Assembly (NCBI RefSeq): GCF_003254475.1
Contig: NZ_QFYQ01000001.1
Coordinates: 3,038,001-3,102,000 of the forward strand
DNA from: Phenylobacterium soli
GTDB lineage: Bacteria; Pseudomonadota; Alphaproteobacteria; Caulobacterales; Caulobacteraceae
Length of the DNA stretch: 64,000 bases
Direction: 5' to 3'
The notes beneath the pieces are model-generated. The model ran no database searches, was not told where the DNA came from, and worked only from the letters and a program-made list of their open reading frames with translations. A program made the position numbers and the translations under genes. Positions 16,652 through 25,532 of the stretch are shown piece after piece (the stretch's first letter is position 1; every line of letters starts with the position of its first letter).

Positions 16652-19519
16652 ATGAGCCTGAAGATCCATCTTCTGGCGACGAGCGCGTTGCTCGCCGCCG
16701 TAACTGCGTCGGCCGCGGAGGCGCAAACGCGTCCTGCCAGCGGCACCACCATCGAGGAACTGGTCGTCACCGCCCAAAAGCGCGAGGAAGCGCTCCAGGA
16801 CGTGCCGATCGCCGTCTCCGCCTTCAACCAGGACTCGCTCGAGAAGCAGAAGATCGAAGGCGGTCCGAACCTCGTCCTGGCCGTTCCCAACGTGAACTTC
16901 GCCAAGGGCAACTTCACCGGCTACAACTTCCAGATCCGCGGCATCGGCTCGAAGCTGACCGCCGGCTCCGGCGACGCCGGCATCGCGGTGCACCTCAACA
17001 ACGCCCCGCTGATCTCCAACAACCTGTTCGAATCGGAGTTCTACGACCTCGAGCGGGTCGAAGTGCTGCGCGGTCCGCAGGGCACCCTGTATGGCCGTAA
17101 CGCCACCGGCGGCGTGATCAACCTGATCAGCGCCAAGCCCACCGACCACTTCGAGGCCATGGGCCGGGCCGAATACGGCAACCACAACGCCATCCGCGCC
17201 CGCGGCATGGTCAACATCCCGCTCGGCGACATGTTCGCCGTGCGCCTGGCCGGCACCTACCTGAAGCGCGACGGCTACGGGAAGAACATCACCACCGGCA
17301 ACGAGGCCGACGACCGCGACCTCTACGGCACCCGCGCCTCGATCTCCTTCACCCCGAGCTCGAGCCTCAAGGCCTATGTGGTCTGGGATCACTTCAAGGA
17401 AGACGACAACCGTTCGCGCGTCGGCAAGCAGCTGTGCGTGAAGGACCCGGGCCCGGCGACCCTCGGCGGCCTCGGCTACTCCGCCAACTCGGGCGTCGCC
17501 CTCATCGAGCGCGGCTTCTTCACCCAGGGCTGTCAGGCGACGCCGGTCAACTCGCCGAACATCTTCGGCACGGTGAACAGCCAGTCCACCCTCGGCGCGC
17601 TCTACGCCGCCCTCACCGGCCAGCAGACCGGCGACGCCTTCGCCGGCAAGATGCAGGACCCGAACCCCTACAACATCGAGTCCTTCTTCGATCCGGTGTA
17701 CCGGGCCAAGTCCGACATCTACGAGGCGAACGTCGCCTGGAACCCGACGGACTCCCTGACCCTGAGCTGGACCGGCGCCTACAGCGTCAACGACCTCTAC
17801 ACGCAGGAAGACTACTTCCGTTACGTGCCGAGCGTCGCGATGAACGCCACGCCGAACCCGATCAACTACTTCACCTCGCCCGCGGCCGTGGCGGGCGTCG
17901 GCCTGCCGCCGGCGACCTATGCGGCGATCTACGCCACCTTGTTCCCGGGCGGCGTCATCAACGACCCGCAGCTCGGCGCGCGTAACCTGTTCACCACGGT
18001 GGACATCTCGGGCAGCCACAGCCGGTCCTACAGCCACGAAGTGCGACTGCAGTCCGACTTCAAGGGCCCGCTGAACTTCAACGTCGGCGCGCTCAAGATG
18101 AACTACGAGTCGAGCGGCGACTACTATGTGATGTTCAACCCGTCGACCGCCTACAACCAGCTCAACAACTTCCTGATCACGGCGGCGTCGGGTACGCCGA
18201 ACCCGCTCTGCACGACGGCGCCTTGCCTGGGGATCGACCAGAACCAGCAGCCGAACCGGTCGGGCCACAACTACTACGACAACTACCAGCCCTATAAGCT
18301 GGATTCCTCGGCGATCTTCGGCGAGGCCTATTACCAGATGACGGACACCTTCAAGTGGACGTTGGGCCTGCGCTACACCGACGACAAGAAGACAGTGCAG
18401 AACTACGCCGTGACGCTGAGCGCGCCCGGCTTTGGCCTGATCCCCTCGACCCCGGCCTCGTCCAGCGTCGAGTTCAAGAAGGTCACCGGCCGCCTCGGTT
18501 TCGACTGGAAGCCGAAGCTCGACTTCACCGACGAGACCCTGATCTACGCCTTCTACTCGCGGGGCTATAAGGCCGGCGGCCTGAACCCGGCCTGTTCGGC
18601 GGCGGCGGGCGTCATCTGTCCGAAGCCGACCTTCGCGCCCGAGTTCGTGGACGCCTACGAAATTGGGACGAAGAACACCCTGCTCGGCGGCGCCATGCAG
18701 CTGAACGTGACCGGGTTCTACTACAACTACACCGGCTACCAGATCTCCAAGATCGTGAACCGGAACGCGCTGAACGAGAACATCGACGCCAAGATCAAGG
18801 GCGTCGAGGTCGAGTCGATCTGGCAACCGGTGGCCGGGCTCCGCCTGAACGCCAACGTCGGCTGGCTGGACACCGAGATCGGCGGCGGCGAGTCCATCGA
18901 CACCTTCGACCGCACCCAGGGCGCGGCCGGGCTGATCCTGGCCAAGTCGTCGGCGGCGTCGAACTGCGTGACGACCCTGACCTCGGCTCAGACGGCGCTG
19001 TCGATCGCCAACGCCACCAACGACCCGTACGTCCTGCTCGGCCTCTGCAGCGCGGCCTCCACGGCCGGCGCGGGCACGCTGATCCCGGGCACCAACGCGG
19101 TCTCGGTGGGCTCCAACCCCTTCGGCGGCGCGATCAGCGATGGCGTGCCGGTCCAGCTGAAGGGCAAGGAGCTGCCGAACTCGCCGCACTTCACGGTGTC
19201 GCTCGGCGCCCAATACACCTGGGACTTCGGGCCGAACTGGGCGGCGACGCTGCGCGGCGATTACTACTGGCAGGATAAGTCCTACGCCCGCATCTACAAC
19301 AGCGCGGCCGACCGGCTCGACTCCTGGCAGAACGTGAACGCCACCTTCACCATGGCCAACGCCGACAAGGGGTGGGAATTCGGGGCGTACGTGAAGAACG
19401 CCACCGACGAGCACGCCATCCAGGACTTCTACCTGACCGACGACAGCTCGGGCCTGTTCCGCAACGCCTTCTACACGGAGCCGCGTACCTACGGCGTCTT
19501 CGTCCAGAAGAAGTGGTGA
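16652..19519 (+). CDS. TonB-dependent receptor (3 of 4, divergent)
   Basis: A 955-residue outer-membrane TonB-dependent transporter. The signal peptide ends near residue 24 (SAAEAQT), the plug starts EELVVTAQKREEA, and EVLRGPQGTLYGRNATGG is present. It lacks the GRLTN and NYNDG segments shared by receptors 1, 2 and 4 (here IRGIGSKLTAGSGD and VHLNNAPL), so it belongs to a different subfamily. Several cysteine pairs lie in long predicted surface loops, including one around residues 770-800 rich in Ala, Ser and Thr. The C-terminus YGVFVQKKW ends in Trp, a usual Bam recognition residue. Ribosome-binding site GGGGAGG is seven bases before the ATG. Confidence 0.92.
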   Translation: MSLKIHLLATSALLAAVTASAAEAQTRPASGTTIEELVVTAQKREEALQDVPIAVSAFNQDSLEKQKIEGGPNLVLAVPNVNFAKGNFTGYNFQIRGIGSKLTAGSGDAGIAVHLNNAPLISNNLFESEFYDLERVEVLRGPQGTLYGRNATGGVINLISAKPTDHFEAMGRAEYGNHNAIRARGMVNIPLGDMFAVRLAGTYLKRDGYGKNITTGNEADDRDLYGTRASISFTPSSSLKAYVVWDHFKEDDNRSRVGKQLCVKDPGPATLGGLGYSANSGVALIERGFFTQGCQATPVNSPNIFGTVNSQSTLGALYAALTGQQTGDAFAGKMQDPNPYNIESFFDPVYRAKSDIYEANVAWNPTDSLTLSWTGAYSVNDLYTQEDYFRYVPSVAMNATPNPINYFTSPAAVAGVGLPPATYAAIYATLFPGGVINDPQLGARNLFTTVDISGSHSRSYSHEVRLQSDFKGPLNFNVGALKMNYESSGDYYVMFNPSTAYNQLNNFLITAASGTPNPLCTTAPCLGIDQNQQPNRSGHNYYDNYQPYKLDSSAIFGEAYYQMTDTFKWTLGLRYTDDKKTVQNYAVTLSAPGFGLIPSTPASSSVEFKKVTGRLGFDWKPKLDFTDETLIYAFYSRGYKAGGLNPACSAAAGVICPKPTFAPEFVDAYEIGTKNTLLGGAMQLNVTGFYYNYTGYQISKIVNRNALNENIDAKIKGVEVESIWQPVAGLRLNANVGWLDTEIGGGESIDTFDRTQGAAGLILAKSSAASNCVTTLTSAQTALSIANATNDPYVLLGLCSAASTAGAGTLIPGTNAVSVGSNPFGGAISDGVPVQLKGKELPNSPHFTVSLGAQYTWDFGPNWAATLRGDYYWQDKSYARIYNSAADRLDSWQNVNATFTMANADKGWEFGAYVKNATDEHAIQDFYLTDDSSGLFRNAFYTEPRTYGVFVQKKW

Positions 19520-19542
19520 CCTGAAGCTCCAATCCTGAGCGA

Positions 19543-19571
19543 GGGCGGCAGAGACATCTGCCGCCCTTTTT
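19543..19571 (+). terminator. Factor-independent terminator after receptor 3
   Basis: A perfect 10-base-pair stem (19543-19552 with 19557-19566), loop GACA, then five T residues, 23 bases after the stop codon. Confidence 0.9.
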
Positions 19572-19645
19572 CTTTGCGCTCTCGATAATCGCGTTTTTGA
19601 AATTCGAGTACGCCGACGCCTACTCAGAATTGGACGGAATTTTGA

Positions 19646-19718
19646 TTGACGCGTCGGAAAGCGAGGATCAGCCTCCCCTAAAAATTACAAAAGCGTCACA
19701 TGACGCGATATGGGGAGG
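19646..19718 (+). promoter_or_regulatory. Leader element of receptor 4: TTGACG-N20-CCTCCCC, fully complementary to the ribosome-binding site
   Basis: TTGACG (19646-19651), exactly 20 bases, then CCTCCCC (19672-19678), a perfect complement of the ribosome-binding site GGGGAGG (19712-19718). GCGTC (19693-19697) and GACGC (19702-19706) can form an inner stem, giving a nested two-stem fold that would hide the site. It argues for the GTG at 19726 as start. Confidence 0.5.
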
Positions 19719-19725
19719 ACGCAGC

Positions 19726-22383
19726 GTGAACTATAAAGTGAGCCTGTTTGCGACCAGCGCTCTGCTGGCCGCTGCGGTGGGCGGCGTAAGCCACGCCCAG
19801 ACACGACCCGGCGGGCCGACCTCCGCCACCACGATCGAGGAACTGGTCGTCACCGCTGAGAAGCGGGAGCAGAACCTCCAGGACGTGCCGGTGGCCGTCT
19901 CCGCCTTCACCGACAACAAGCGCGAACTGGTCGGGATCAACTCGATCCAGGACATGACCAACTTCACGCCTGGCCTGACCTACAATTCGGCCACCGACCG
20001 GGTGTCGCTCCGCGGCGTCGGGCGACTGACCAACGTGCTGTCCGGCGACGCCTCGGTCGCCAACTACAACGACGGCGTCTACGAGACCTTCGCCGTCCAG
20101 GCCGGCCGATCGACGCTCTTCCTGGATCGGGTCGAGGTGCTGCGGGGGCCGCAGGGCACGCTCTACGGCCGCAACTCCATCGGCGGCGCCATCAACGAGA
20201 TCTCCAAGCGTCCGACGGAGCAGTGGTACGCCGAGGTTCGCGGCACCTACGAGAACTATGACCACCACATCCTCGAGGGCGCGATCTCGGGGCCGACCTT
20301 CATCCCCAACGTCCAGTTCCGCCTCGCCGGCGACTGGGAGCGTCAGACCGAGGGCTGGTCGAAGAACGTCATCCCCGGCGCGCCGAGCGAAGGCAACGTC
20401 ATCAATGAGTGGTTCCTCGAGGGCCAGCTGCAGGGCAAGTTCTTCAACGACAAGCTGGACTTCTGGGCCAAGTGGGGCGACGGCGTCTGGCACAACGGCG
20501 CGGGCGGTCCGGGCGGCGGCTCCGGCGGGTGGACCCCGGCGCCCTATCCGACCTACGAGTTCGCGACCCCCGGCGGCATCCAGCTGAACGCCGGCTACGC
20601 GTGCAATCCCGCCTCCGGCGTCACCAATGTGGTCAACGTCTCGCCCCTCGGCTGCGTGAATCCCGCGCAGAGCTCACCCTGGAAGATCGCCCGGATCATT
20701 CCCTACGTGGTGCGCCTGCCGGTCTACAACACCGAGGCGATCCACCTGACCTGGCACGCCAAGAACTTCGACATCAAGTACGTCACCGGCGGCGTCGACT
20801 ATCACTACAAGCTCACCGGCCCGACCTCGACGGCCGGCGGCTCGCTGCTCAACACCTCGACGACACCGGTGCTGGCCTACACGCTGGCGAGCGGCCTGCG
20901 CGTGTTCCCGCAGGAGGCCTTCGACTACCGCGAGTACAACCGGTTCTGGAGCCACGAGGTCAATATCGTCTCCACTTGGGACAGCCCGCTCCAGTACGTG
21001 GTCGGCGCATACTACTTCCGGCAGACCTATCGCCAGCCGGTCTACACCACCCTCCATGCGCAGCCGCAGTGGAACGGCCCCTTCTTCCTGCCCTCCGTGT
21101 TCTGCGGCGCCACCGGCGGCGTCTGCGCGCCCGAGACCGACAACCGGCGGTACGATAACCGGCCGCATTCCGAAGCCATCTCCTGGGCCACGTTCGGGCA
21201 GATCGACTACAAGATCACCGACCAGTGGAAGGCCACGCTCGGCCTGCGCTACAGCCACGACCGCAAGGACGGCACCGAGTCCGTGCGGCTGCTGTGCTGG
21301 GGCACCTCGGTCTGCTACGGCGGCTTCCCGGCCGAAGTCTTCGGGCCTGCCGGCCCGCAGGTCGCCGACATCACCGCCTTCGCCGTCTCGAATCCGCCGG
21401 CCAACGCCCTGCCCCGCGGCATCGTCTCGCCCACGCGCTTCGACCCGGCGACGGGCCTGGCGTCGCGCGACTACGACTCCACCTGGCAGGCCACCACCGG
21501 AACCGCCGGACTGGAGTGGCAGCCCGACACCGACACCAACGTCTACGCCAAGTACAGCCGCGGCTATAAGTCCGGCGGCTATTACGTCGGGATCTTCACC
21601 TTCCTCGCCCCCAACGCCTGGGCCGACAAGGAACTGGTCGACTCCTACGAGATCGGCCTGAAGAAGAACTTCGGCAGCACGCTGCAGACCAACCTGGCCG
21701 CCTACTATTACGACTACAAGAACCTGCAGGTGCCGATCTCGGTGCTCTCGGGCGCGGGCCAGGTGGCGACCAACTTCATCAACGTTCCGAAGTCCGTGAG
21801 CCAGGGCTTCGAGGCGGAGATCACCTGGCTGCCGATCGAGAACCTGCAGGTCCTGTTCAACTATTCGTACAACGACGCCCACGTGAAGAAGGGCTCGGCC
21901 ATCGACGTCGCCGACCCGACGGCCACCCAGCCGGGCGCCAAGCCCATCGACACGCTGGGCACCCAGGATCTGTCCGGCAACCGCTTGCCGAACGCCCCCA
22001 AGAACAAGTTCGCCGTAAACGCCAACTACACTTGGCGGTCTCTGTTCGGCGGCGATCTCGTGGGCTCGGTGAGCTACGTCTGGCGTGACGCCCAGTACGG
22101 CGCGCTCTTCACGCGCGCCTACAACCGCGCGCCCTCGTGGGACCAGTGGGACGCCCGCCTGACCTGGACGTCGGCCGACAGCCGCAACCGGGTGATCCTG
22201 TTCGGGAAGAACATCTTCAACAAGATCGGCTACGACGGCGGCGCTATCGGCTCGGCCTTCGTCGGCACCGTGGTCAACCCGGCGACGGCCGCCCAGACCG
22301 TCGTCAACCAGGGTATCTGGAGCACCTATTCGGTGACCCCTCCCCGGACCTACGGCATCGAGATCCAGCACAAGTTCTTCTAG
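19726..22383 (+). CDS. TonB-dependent receptor (4 of 4)
   Basis: An 885-residue outer-membrane TonB-dependent transporter when started at the GTG at 19726, which has GGGGAGG seven bases upstream and gives a clean signal peptide (VNYKVSLFATSALLAA, cleavage after SHA). A longer frame from an ATG at 19597 would put 43 hydrophilic residues before the signal peptide and overlap the leader, so I reject it. The plug has EELVVTAEKREQN, LRGVGRLTN, SVANYNDG and EVLRGPQGTLYGRNSIGG, making it closest to receptor 2. The barrel ends in YGIEIQHKFF. It lies between two terminators. No dedicated regulator, periplasmic binding protein or inner-membrane importer accompanies it. Confidence 0.93.
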   Translation: MNYKVSLFATSALLAAAVGGVSHAQTRPGGPTSATTIEELVVTAEKREQNLQDVPVAVSAFTDNKRELVGINSIQDMTNFTPGLTYNSATDRVSLRGVGRLTNVLSGDASVANYNDGVYETFAVQAGRSTLFLDRVEVLRGPQGTLYGRNSIGGAINEISKRPTEQWYAEVRGTYENYDHHILEGAISGPTFIPNVQFRLAGDWERQTEGWSKNVIPGAPSEGNVINEWFLEGQLQGKFFNDKLDFWAKWGDGVWHNGAGGPGGGSGGWTPAPYPTYEFATPGGIQLNAGYACNPASGVTNVVNVSPLGCVNPAQSSPWKIARIIPYVVRLPVYNTEAIHLTWHAKNFDIKYVTGGVDYHYKLTGPTSTAGGSLLNTSTTPVLAYTLASGLRVFPQEAFDYREYNRFWSHEVNIVSTWDSPLQYVVGAYYFRQTYRQPVYTTLHAQPQWNGPFFLPSVFCGATGGVCAPETDNRRYDNRPHSEAISWATFGQIDYKITDQWKATLGLRYSHDRKDGTESVRLLCWGTSVCYGGFPAEVFGPAGPQVADITAFAVSNPPANALPRGIVSPTRFDPATGLASRDYDSTWQATTGTAGLEWQPDTDTNVYAKYSRGYKSGGYYVGIFTFLAPNAWADKELVDSYEIGLKKNFGSTLQTNLAAYYYDYKNLQVPISVLSGAGQVATNFINVPKSVSQGFEAEITWLPIENLQVLFNYSYNDAHVKKGSAIDVADPTATQPGAKPIDTLGTQDLSGNRLPNAPKNKFAVNANYTWRSLFGGDLVGSVSYVWRDAQYGALFTRAYNRAPSWDQWDARLTWTSADSRNRVILFGKNIFNKIGYDGGAIGSAFVGTVVNPATAAQTVVNQGIWSTYSVTPPRTYGIEIQHKFF

Positions 22384-22407
22384 GCTGGAGATCACTGATC
22401 AGACCAA

Positions 22408-22440
22408 GGCGCTCCGCTCCGGCGGGGCGCCTCTTCTTTT
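22408..22440 (+). terminator. Factor-independent terminator after receptor 4
   Basis: A 10-base-pair stem with one T-G pair (22408-22417 with 22422-22431), loop TCCG, and a T-rich tail TCTTCTTTT, 24 bases after the stop. Confidence 0.82.
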
Positions 22441-22451
22441 GGACAGCGCCC

Positions 22452-23375
22452 CTAGGACTGCGCGTCCAAGCCCTGCTCGACGGCCAGGGCGAGGTCGAGG
22501 GCGCGGATCGCCTCGTCCGCCGTCACCACCGGCCGCGGCGCCTCGCCCCGCACGGCGGCGATGAAGCCGGCGACGCTGACGCCCAGCGGATCCTTGGCCG
22601 CCGGCGTATCCGCGTAGTCGGGGTTGAAGGCGAAGGGCGTGGTGTTGCGGAACGTGCGCGCCAGGAAGTCGATCTCCACCTCGCCCGAGGGGAAGACCAC
22701 CCGCATGGTCCGCTTGCGCGCCTCGGCGATGCGGCTGACGTCGAAGATCGCCGTGAAGCCGTCGTCGAAGGTGACCTCGGCCTGGGCGGTGTCCCAGAGG
22801 CCGGTGGCGGCCAGGCGTCCCTCGCCTTCGGCGGTCACCGGCTCGGCGTCGGAGAGCGAGAGCGCCAGGTCGATGTCGTGGATCATCAGGTCGAGGATGG
22901 CCGAGACGTCCTGGCTGCGCTCCGACGGCGTGCCGTGACGCAGCGCCTCGAGCCGGAGCGGCTGCTCCGGGGCGTCCAGCAGGCCCATCGCCTGGAAGGT
23001 GACGCGCTCCTGATGGCCGCAGGCGACGATGACGCCCTTGGCGCGGGCGGCCTCACGGATCTTCTCGCCGTCGGCGACGCTGACCGCGATCGGCTTCTCG
23101 ACGTAGATCGGCTTGCCGGCCGCGATCGCCGCCAGGGCGTGCTCGGCGTGCAGCACGGCGGGCGAAGCCACCGTCACCACGTCCACCGCCTCGAGGAAGG
23201 CGTCGAGATCGGTGAAGCCGCGGCCGCCCAGCGGCATGGCCACCTTGGCGGCCCGCTCGGGGATCGGATCCAGCACGGCCGACAGCGTCACGCCGCCCAG
23301 CTTCGCGTACTGGTTGGCATGGTAGCCGCCGAACACGCCTGCGCCGATGACGCCGCCCCGCAAAGACTCAGCCAT
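22452..23375 (-). CDS. Gfo/Idh/MocA family oxidoreductase
   Basis: A 307-residue NAD(P)-dependent dehydrogenase of the glucose-fructose oxidoreductase/inositol dehydrogenase family. The Rossmann motif GAGVFG is at 11-16 and the family signature EKP at 93-95 (YVEKPIAVS); the C-terminal domain carries the sheet with HDIDLALSL. The ATG at 23375 is chosen because GGAGG precedes it by six bases; an upstream ATG at 23438 would add 21 residues with no family match. The substrate is probably a sugar or inositol derivative but cannot be told. It is convergent with receptor 4 and divergent from the next gene. Confidence 0.88.
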   Translation of the reverse strand: MAESLRGGVIGAGVFGGYHANQYAKLGGVTLSAVLDPIPERAAKVAMPLGGRGFTDLDAFLEAVDVVTVASPAVLHAEHALAAIAAGKPIYVEKPIAVSVADGEKIREAARAKGVIVACGHQERVTFQAMGLLDAPEQPLRLEALRHGTPSERSQDVSAILDLMIHDIDLALSLSDAEPVTAEGEGRLAATGLWDTAQAEVTFDDGFTAIFDVSRIAEARKRTMRVVFPSGEVEIDFLARTFRNTTPFAFNPDYADTPAAKDPLGVSVAGFIAAVRGEAPRPVVTADEAIRALDLALAVEQGLDAQS

Positions 23376-23490
23376 GGATGCCTCCGGTTCGGCGGCAGGG
23401 CCTAGCAGGCGCGGCCCCTCGACGCCACCCGGGCGCACGAGCTAAACAGCCGTTTAAAGGGCCGCGCCGCGAGCGCGTGAGGAGGAACCC

Positions 23491-24492
23491 ATGACGACCG
23501 TCAAAGAGATCCGGCTGAAGAGCCGCCCCGTGGGCATGCCCACCCGTGACAACTTCGAAACCGCCACGGTCGAGCTGCGCGCCCCGGGGCCGGGCGAAGT
23601 CCAGGTGAAGAACCTCTGGATGACCGTCGACCCCTACATGCGCGGCCGCATGAACGACGTGAAGAGCTACGCCCCGCCCTTCCAGCTCGGCAAGGTGATG
23701 GACGGCGGCGCCATCGGCCAGGTGGTCGCCTCCAACGACCCGAGCCTCAAGGAAGGCGACCTCGTCCAGTCCGGCTACGGCTGGCGCGAAGGCTACACCG
23801 CGCCGGCCAACACGGTGCAGAAGCTCGACACCAAGGGCCTGCCCGTGCAGGCCTTCCTCGGCGTCGCGGGCATGCCGGGCCTGACCGCCTATGCCGGCCT
23901 GCTGCGCGTCGCAGGTCTGAAGGACGGCGACGTGGTGTTCGTCTCCGGCGCCGCCGGCGCGGTCGGCTCGCTGGTCTGCCAGATCGCCAAGGCCAAGGGC
24001 CACAAGGTGATCGGCTCGGCCGGCGGCCCGGAGAAGGTGGCCTTCCTCAAGAGCATCGGCGTCGACCACGCCATCGACTACAAGGCCGAGAAGGACCTCA
24101 CCGCCGCGGTCCTCGCCGGCGCGCCGGAGGGCATCGACGTCTACTTCGACAACGTCGGCGGCGCCCACCTCGAGGCGGCCCTCAACACCGCCCGCCTGTT
24201 CGCCCGGTTCGCGATCTGCGGGATGATCTCGATCTACAACGCCACCGAACCGCCGCCCGGCCCGCGCAACCTCGCCCAGCTGATCGGCAAGAACATCCGC
24301 ATGGAGGGCTTCATCGTCTCCCATCACTCCGACCTGCTGCCGAAGTTCGTCGAGGACCTCTCCGGCTGGGTGAAGGAAGGCAAGGTGAAATGGCAGGAGA
24401 CCGTGTTCGAGGGCATCGACAAGGCGCCCGACGCGTTCCTGGGGCTGTTCTCCGGCGAAAACACGGGCAAGATGCTCGTCAAGCTGGCCTGA
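23491..24492 (+). CDS. NADP-dependent MDR oxidoreductase (CurA/LTB4 dehydrogenase type)
   Basis: A 333-residue zinc-independent medium-chain reductase of the leukotriene B4 12-hydroxydehydrogenase/CurA group, which reduces alpha,beta-unsaturated ketones and aldehydes. MTVDPYMRGRM at about 44-54, GMPGLTAY at 127-134 and the NADP-binding AAGAVG at 154-159 are the group hallmarks. GGAGGAA lies seven bases before the ATG. It is the second double-bond reductase within 10 kb, alongside the YhdH-type enzyme, but the two belong to different subgroups. Confidence 0.9.
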   Translation: MTTVKEIRLKSRPVGMPTRDNFETATVELRAPGPGEVQVKNLWMTVDPYMRGRMNDVKSYAPPFQLGKVMDGGAIGQVVASNDPSLKEGDLVQSGYGWREGYTAPANTVQKLDTKGLPVQAFLGVAGMPGLTAYAGLLRVAGLKDGDVVFVSGAAGAVGSLVCQIAKAKGHKVIGSAGGPEKVAFLKSIGVDHAIDYKAEKDLTAAVLAGAPEGIDVYFDNVGGAHLEAALNTARLFARFAICGMISIYNATEPPPGPRNLAQLIGKNIRMEGFIVSHHSDLLPKFVEDLSGWVKEGKVKWQETVFEGIDKAPDAFLGLFSGENTGKMLVKLA

Positions 24493-24572
24493 ACCGGAGC
24501 CACACGCGGGGGGCGTTGGACCGGACGGGCCCAGAGTCTAGAAGCCTCGGTCCGTCCTAACTGGAGCCCCGC

Positions 24573-25472
24573 GTGCCGCGCCTGTTCAGCGCCTACATCA
24601 TCGTCGACTGGAGTGCGGCGGCGAAGCCGACCACGGGCGCGGATTCCATCTGGATCGGCGTGCTGAAGCGCGACCTGCGCTTCCGCATGGCCTTCGAGAG
24701 CTACAATCCGCCGACGCGCGCGGAGGCCGAGAAGCGGCTCGCCGTCATCCTCGACGACTTGAAGAAGCGCGGCGAGCGCGCCCTCCTCGGGTTCGACTTC
24801 CCGCTGGGTTTCCCGCGCGGCTTCGCCCCGGCGCTGAAGCTCACCGGCGAACCGACCTGGCGGGCGGTCTGGGATCAGCTCGACAAGATGGTCAAGGACA
24901 AGGCCGACAACACCAACAACCGCTTCGGGGTCGGCTCGGAGATCAACCGCCGCCTGACCGGCGGGCCGTTCCCTTTCTGGGGCTGCCCGCCGAAGGACGC
25001 GCTCACCACCCTCCAGCCCAAGCGCACCCGCGCGCACGGCCCGGACGACCTGCCGGAGTTCCGGCACGCGGACCTCGCCGCCAAGGGCGCGGCCTCGATC
25101 TGGAAGCTCTACTACAACGGCTCCGTCGGCGGCCAGGCGCTGCTCGGCATCCCGGCCGTGCGGCGGCTCAAGCTGGCCCGCGGCGAGGCGATGAAGGTCT
25201 GGCCGTTCGAGACCGGCTTCAAGCCGCTGACCGAGGCGGACCTCGCCGGCGTCGAGATCGTCGCGGCCGAGGTCTATCCCTCGCTGCTCAAGCCGGAAGG
25301 CGCGCCCGGTGAGGTCAAGGACCTGGTGCAGGTGCGGGCCACGGCCGAGCACTTCGCGCGCCTGGACGAGGCGAACAAGCTCGGCGCCGTCTTCGGACCG
25401 CCGAAAGCTGCGGCGGCCGACGCGGTGCTCGACGCCGAGCGCGAGGAAGGCTGGATCCTCGGCGCCGGCTAG
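24573..25472 (+). CDS. Conserved hypothetical protein, DWSA-type (RNase H-like fold suspected)
   Basis: A 299-residue cytoplasmic protein starting from a GTG. I recall no assigned function. The N-terminus IIVDWSAAAKP followed by DSIWIGV, and LLGFDFPLGFPRG near residue 72, look like the acidic strand pattern of RNase H-like folds and DUF429-type proteins; VAAEVYPSLLKPE near 231 is another acidic strand. Asp11, Asp75 and Glu234 are candidates for a metal site. Similar proteins in rhizobia have been annotated, doubtfully, as cobalamin or molybdopterin proteins. No cofactor gene is nearby here. The next gene starts 60 bases downstream. Confidence 0.7.
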   Translation: MPRLFSAYIIVDWSAAAKPTTGADSIWIGVLKRDLRFRMAFESYNPPTRAEAEKRLAVILDDLKKRGERALLGFDFPLGFPRGFAPALKLTGEPTWRAVWDQLDKMVKDKADNTNNRFGVGSEINRRLTGGPFPFWGCPPKDALTTLQPKRTRAHGPDDLPEFRHADLAAKGAASIWKLYYNGSVGGQALLGIPAVRRLKLARGEAMKVWPFETGFKPLTEADLAGVEIVAAEVYPSLLKPEGAPGEVKDLVQVRATAEHFARLDEANKLGAVFGPPKAAAADAVLDAEREEGWILGAG

Positions 25473-25532
25473 GCTTGGCCTTGTCGCCAGCCTGAGGTCA
25501 GATGCCCCCGTCGCGGCTGGGGAGTCTTGGAC

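Noticed and set aside
16583..19414. 943-codon open frame antisense to receptor 3, and similar long antisense frames (for example 20674-22395, 12242-14593, 5292-6461)
   Set aside because: Strongly GC-biased third positions leave the opposite strand open; translations are Arg/Gly/Val-rich without domains, and the sense frames are clear receptor genes.
19597..19725. ATG at 19597 as start of receptor 4
   Set aside because: It would put 43 hydrophilic residues ahead of a good signal peptide; GTG 19726 has an ideal ribosome-binding site.
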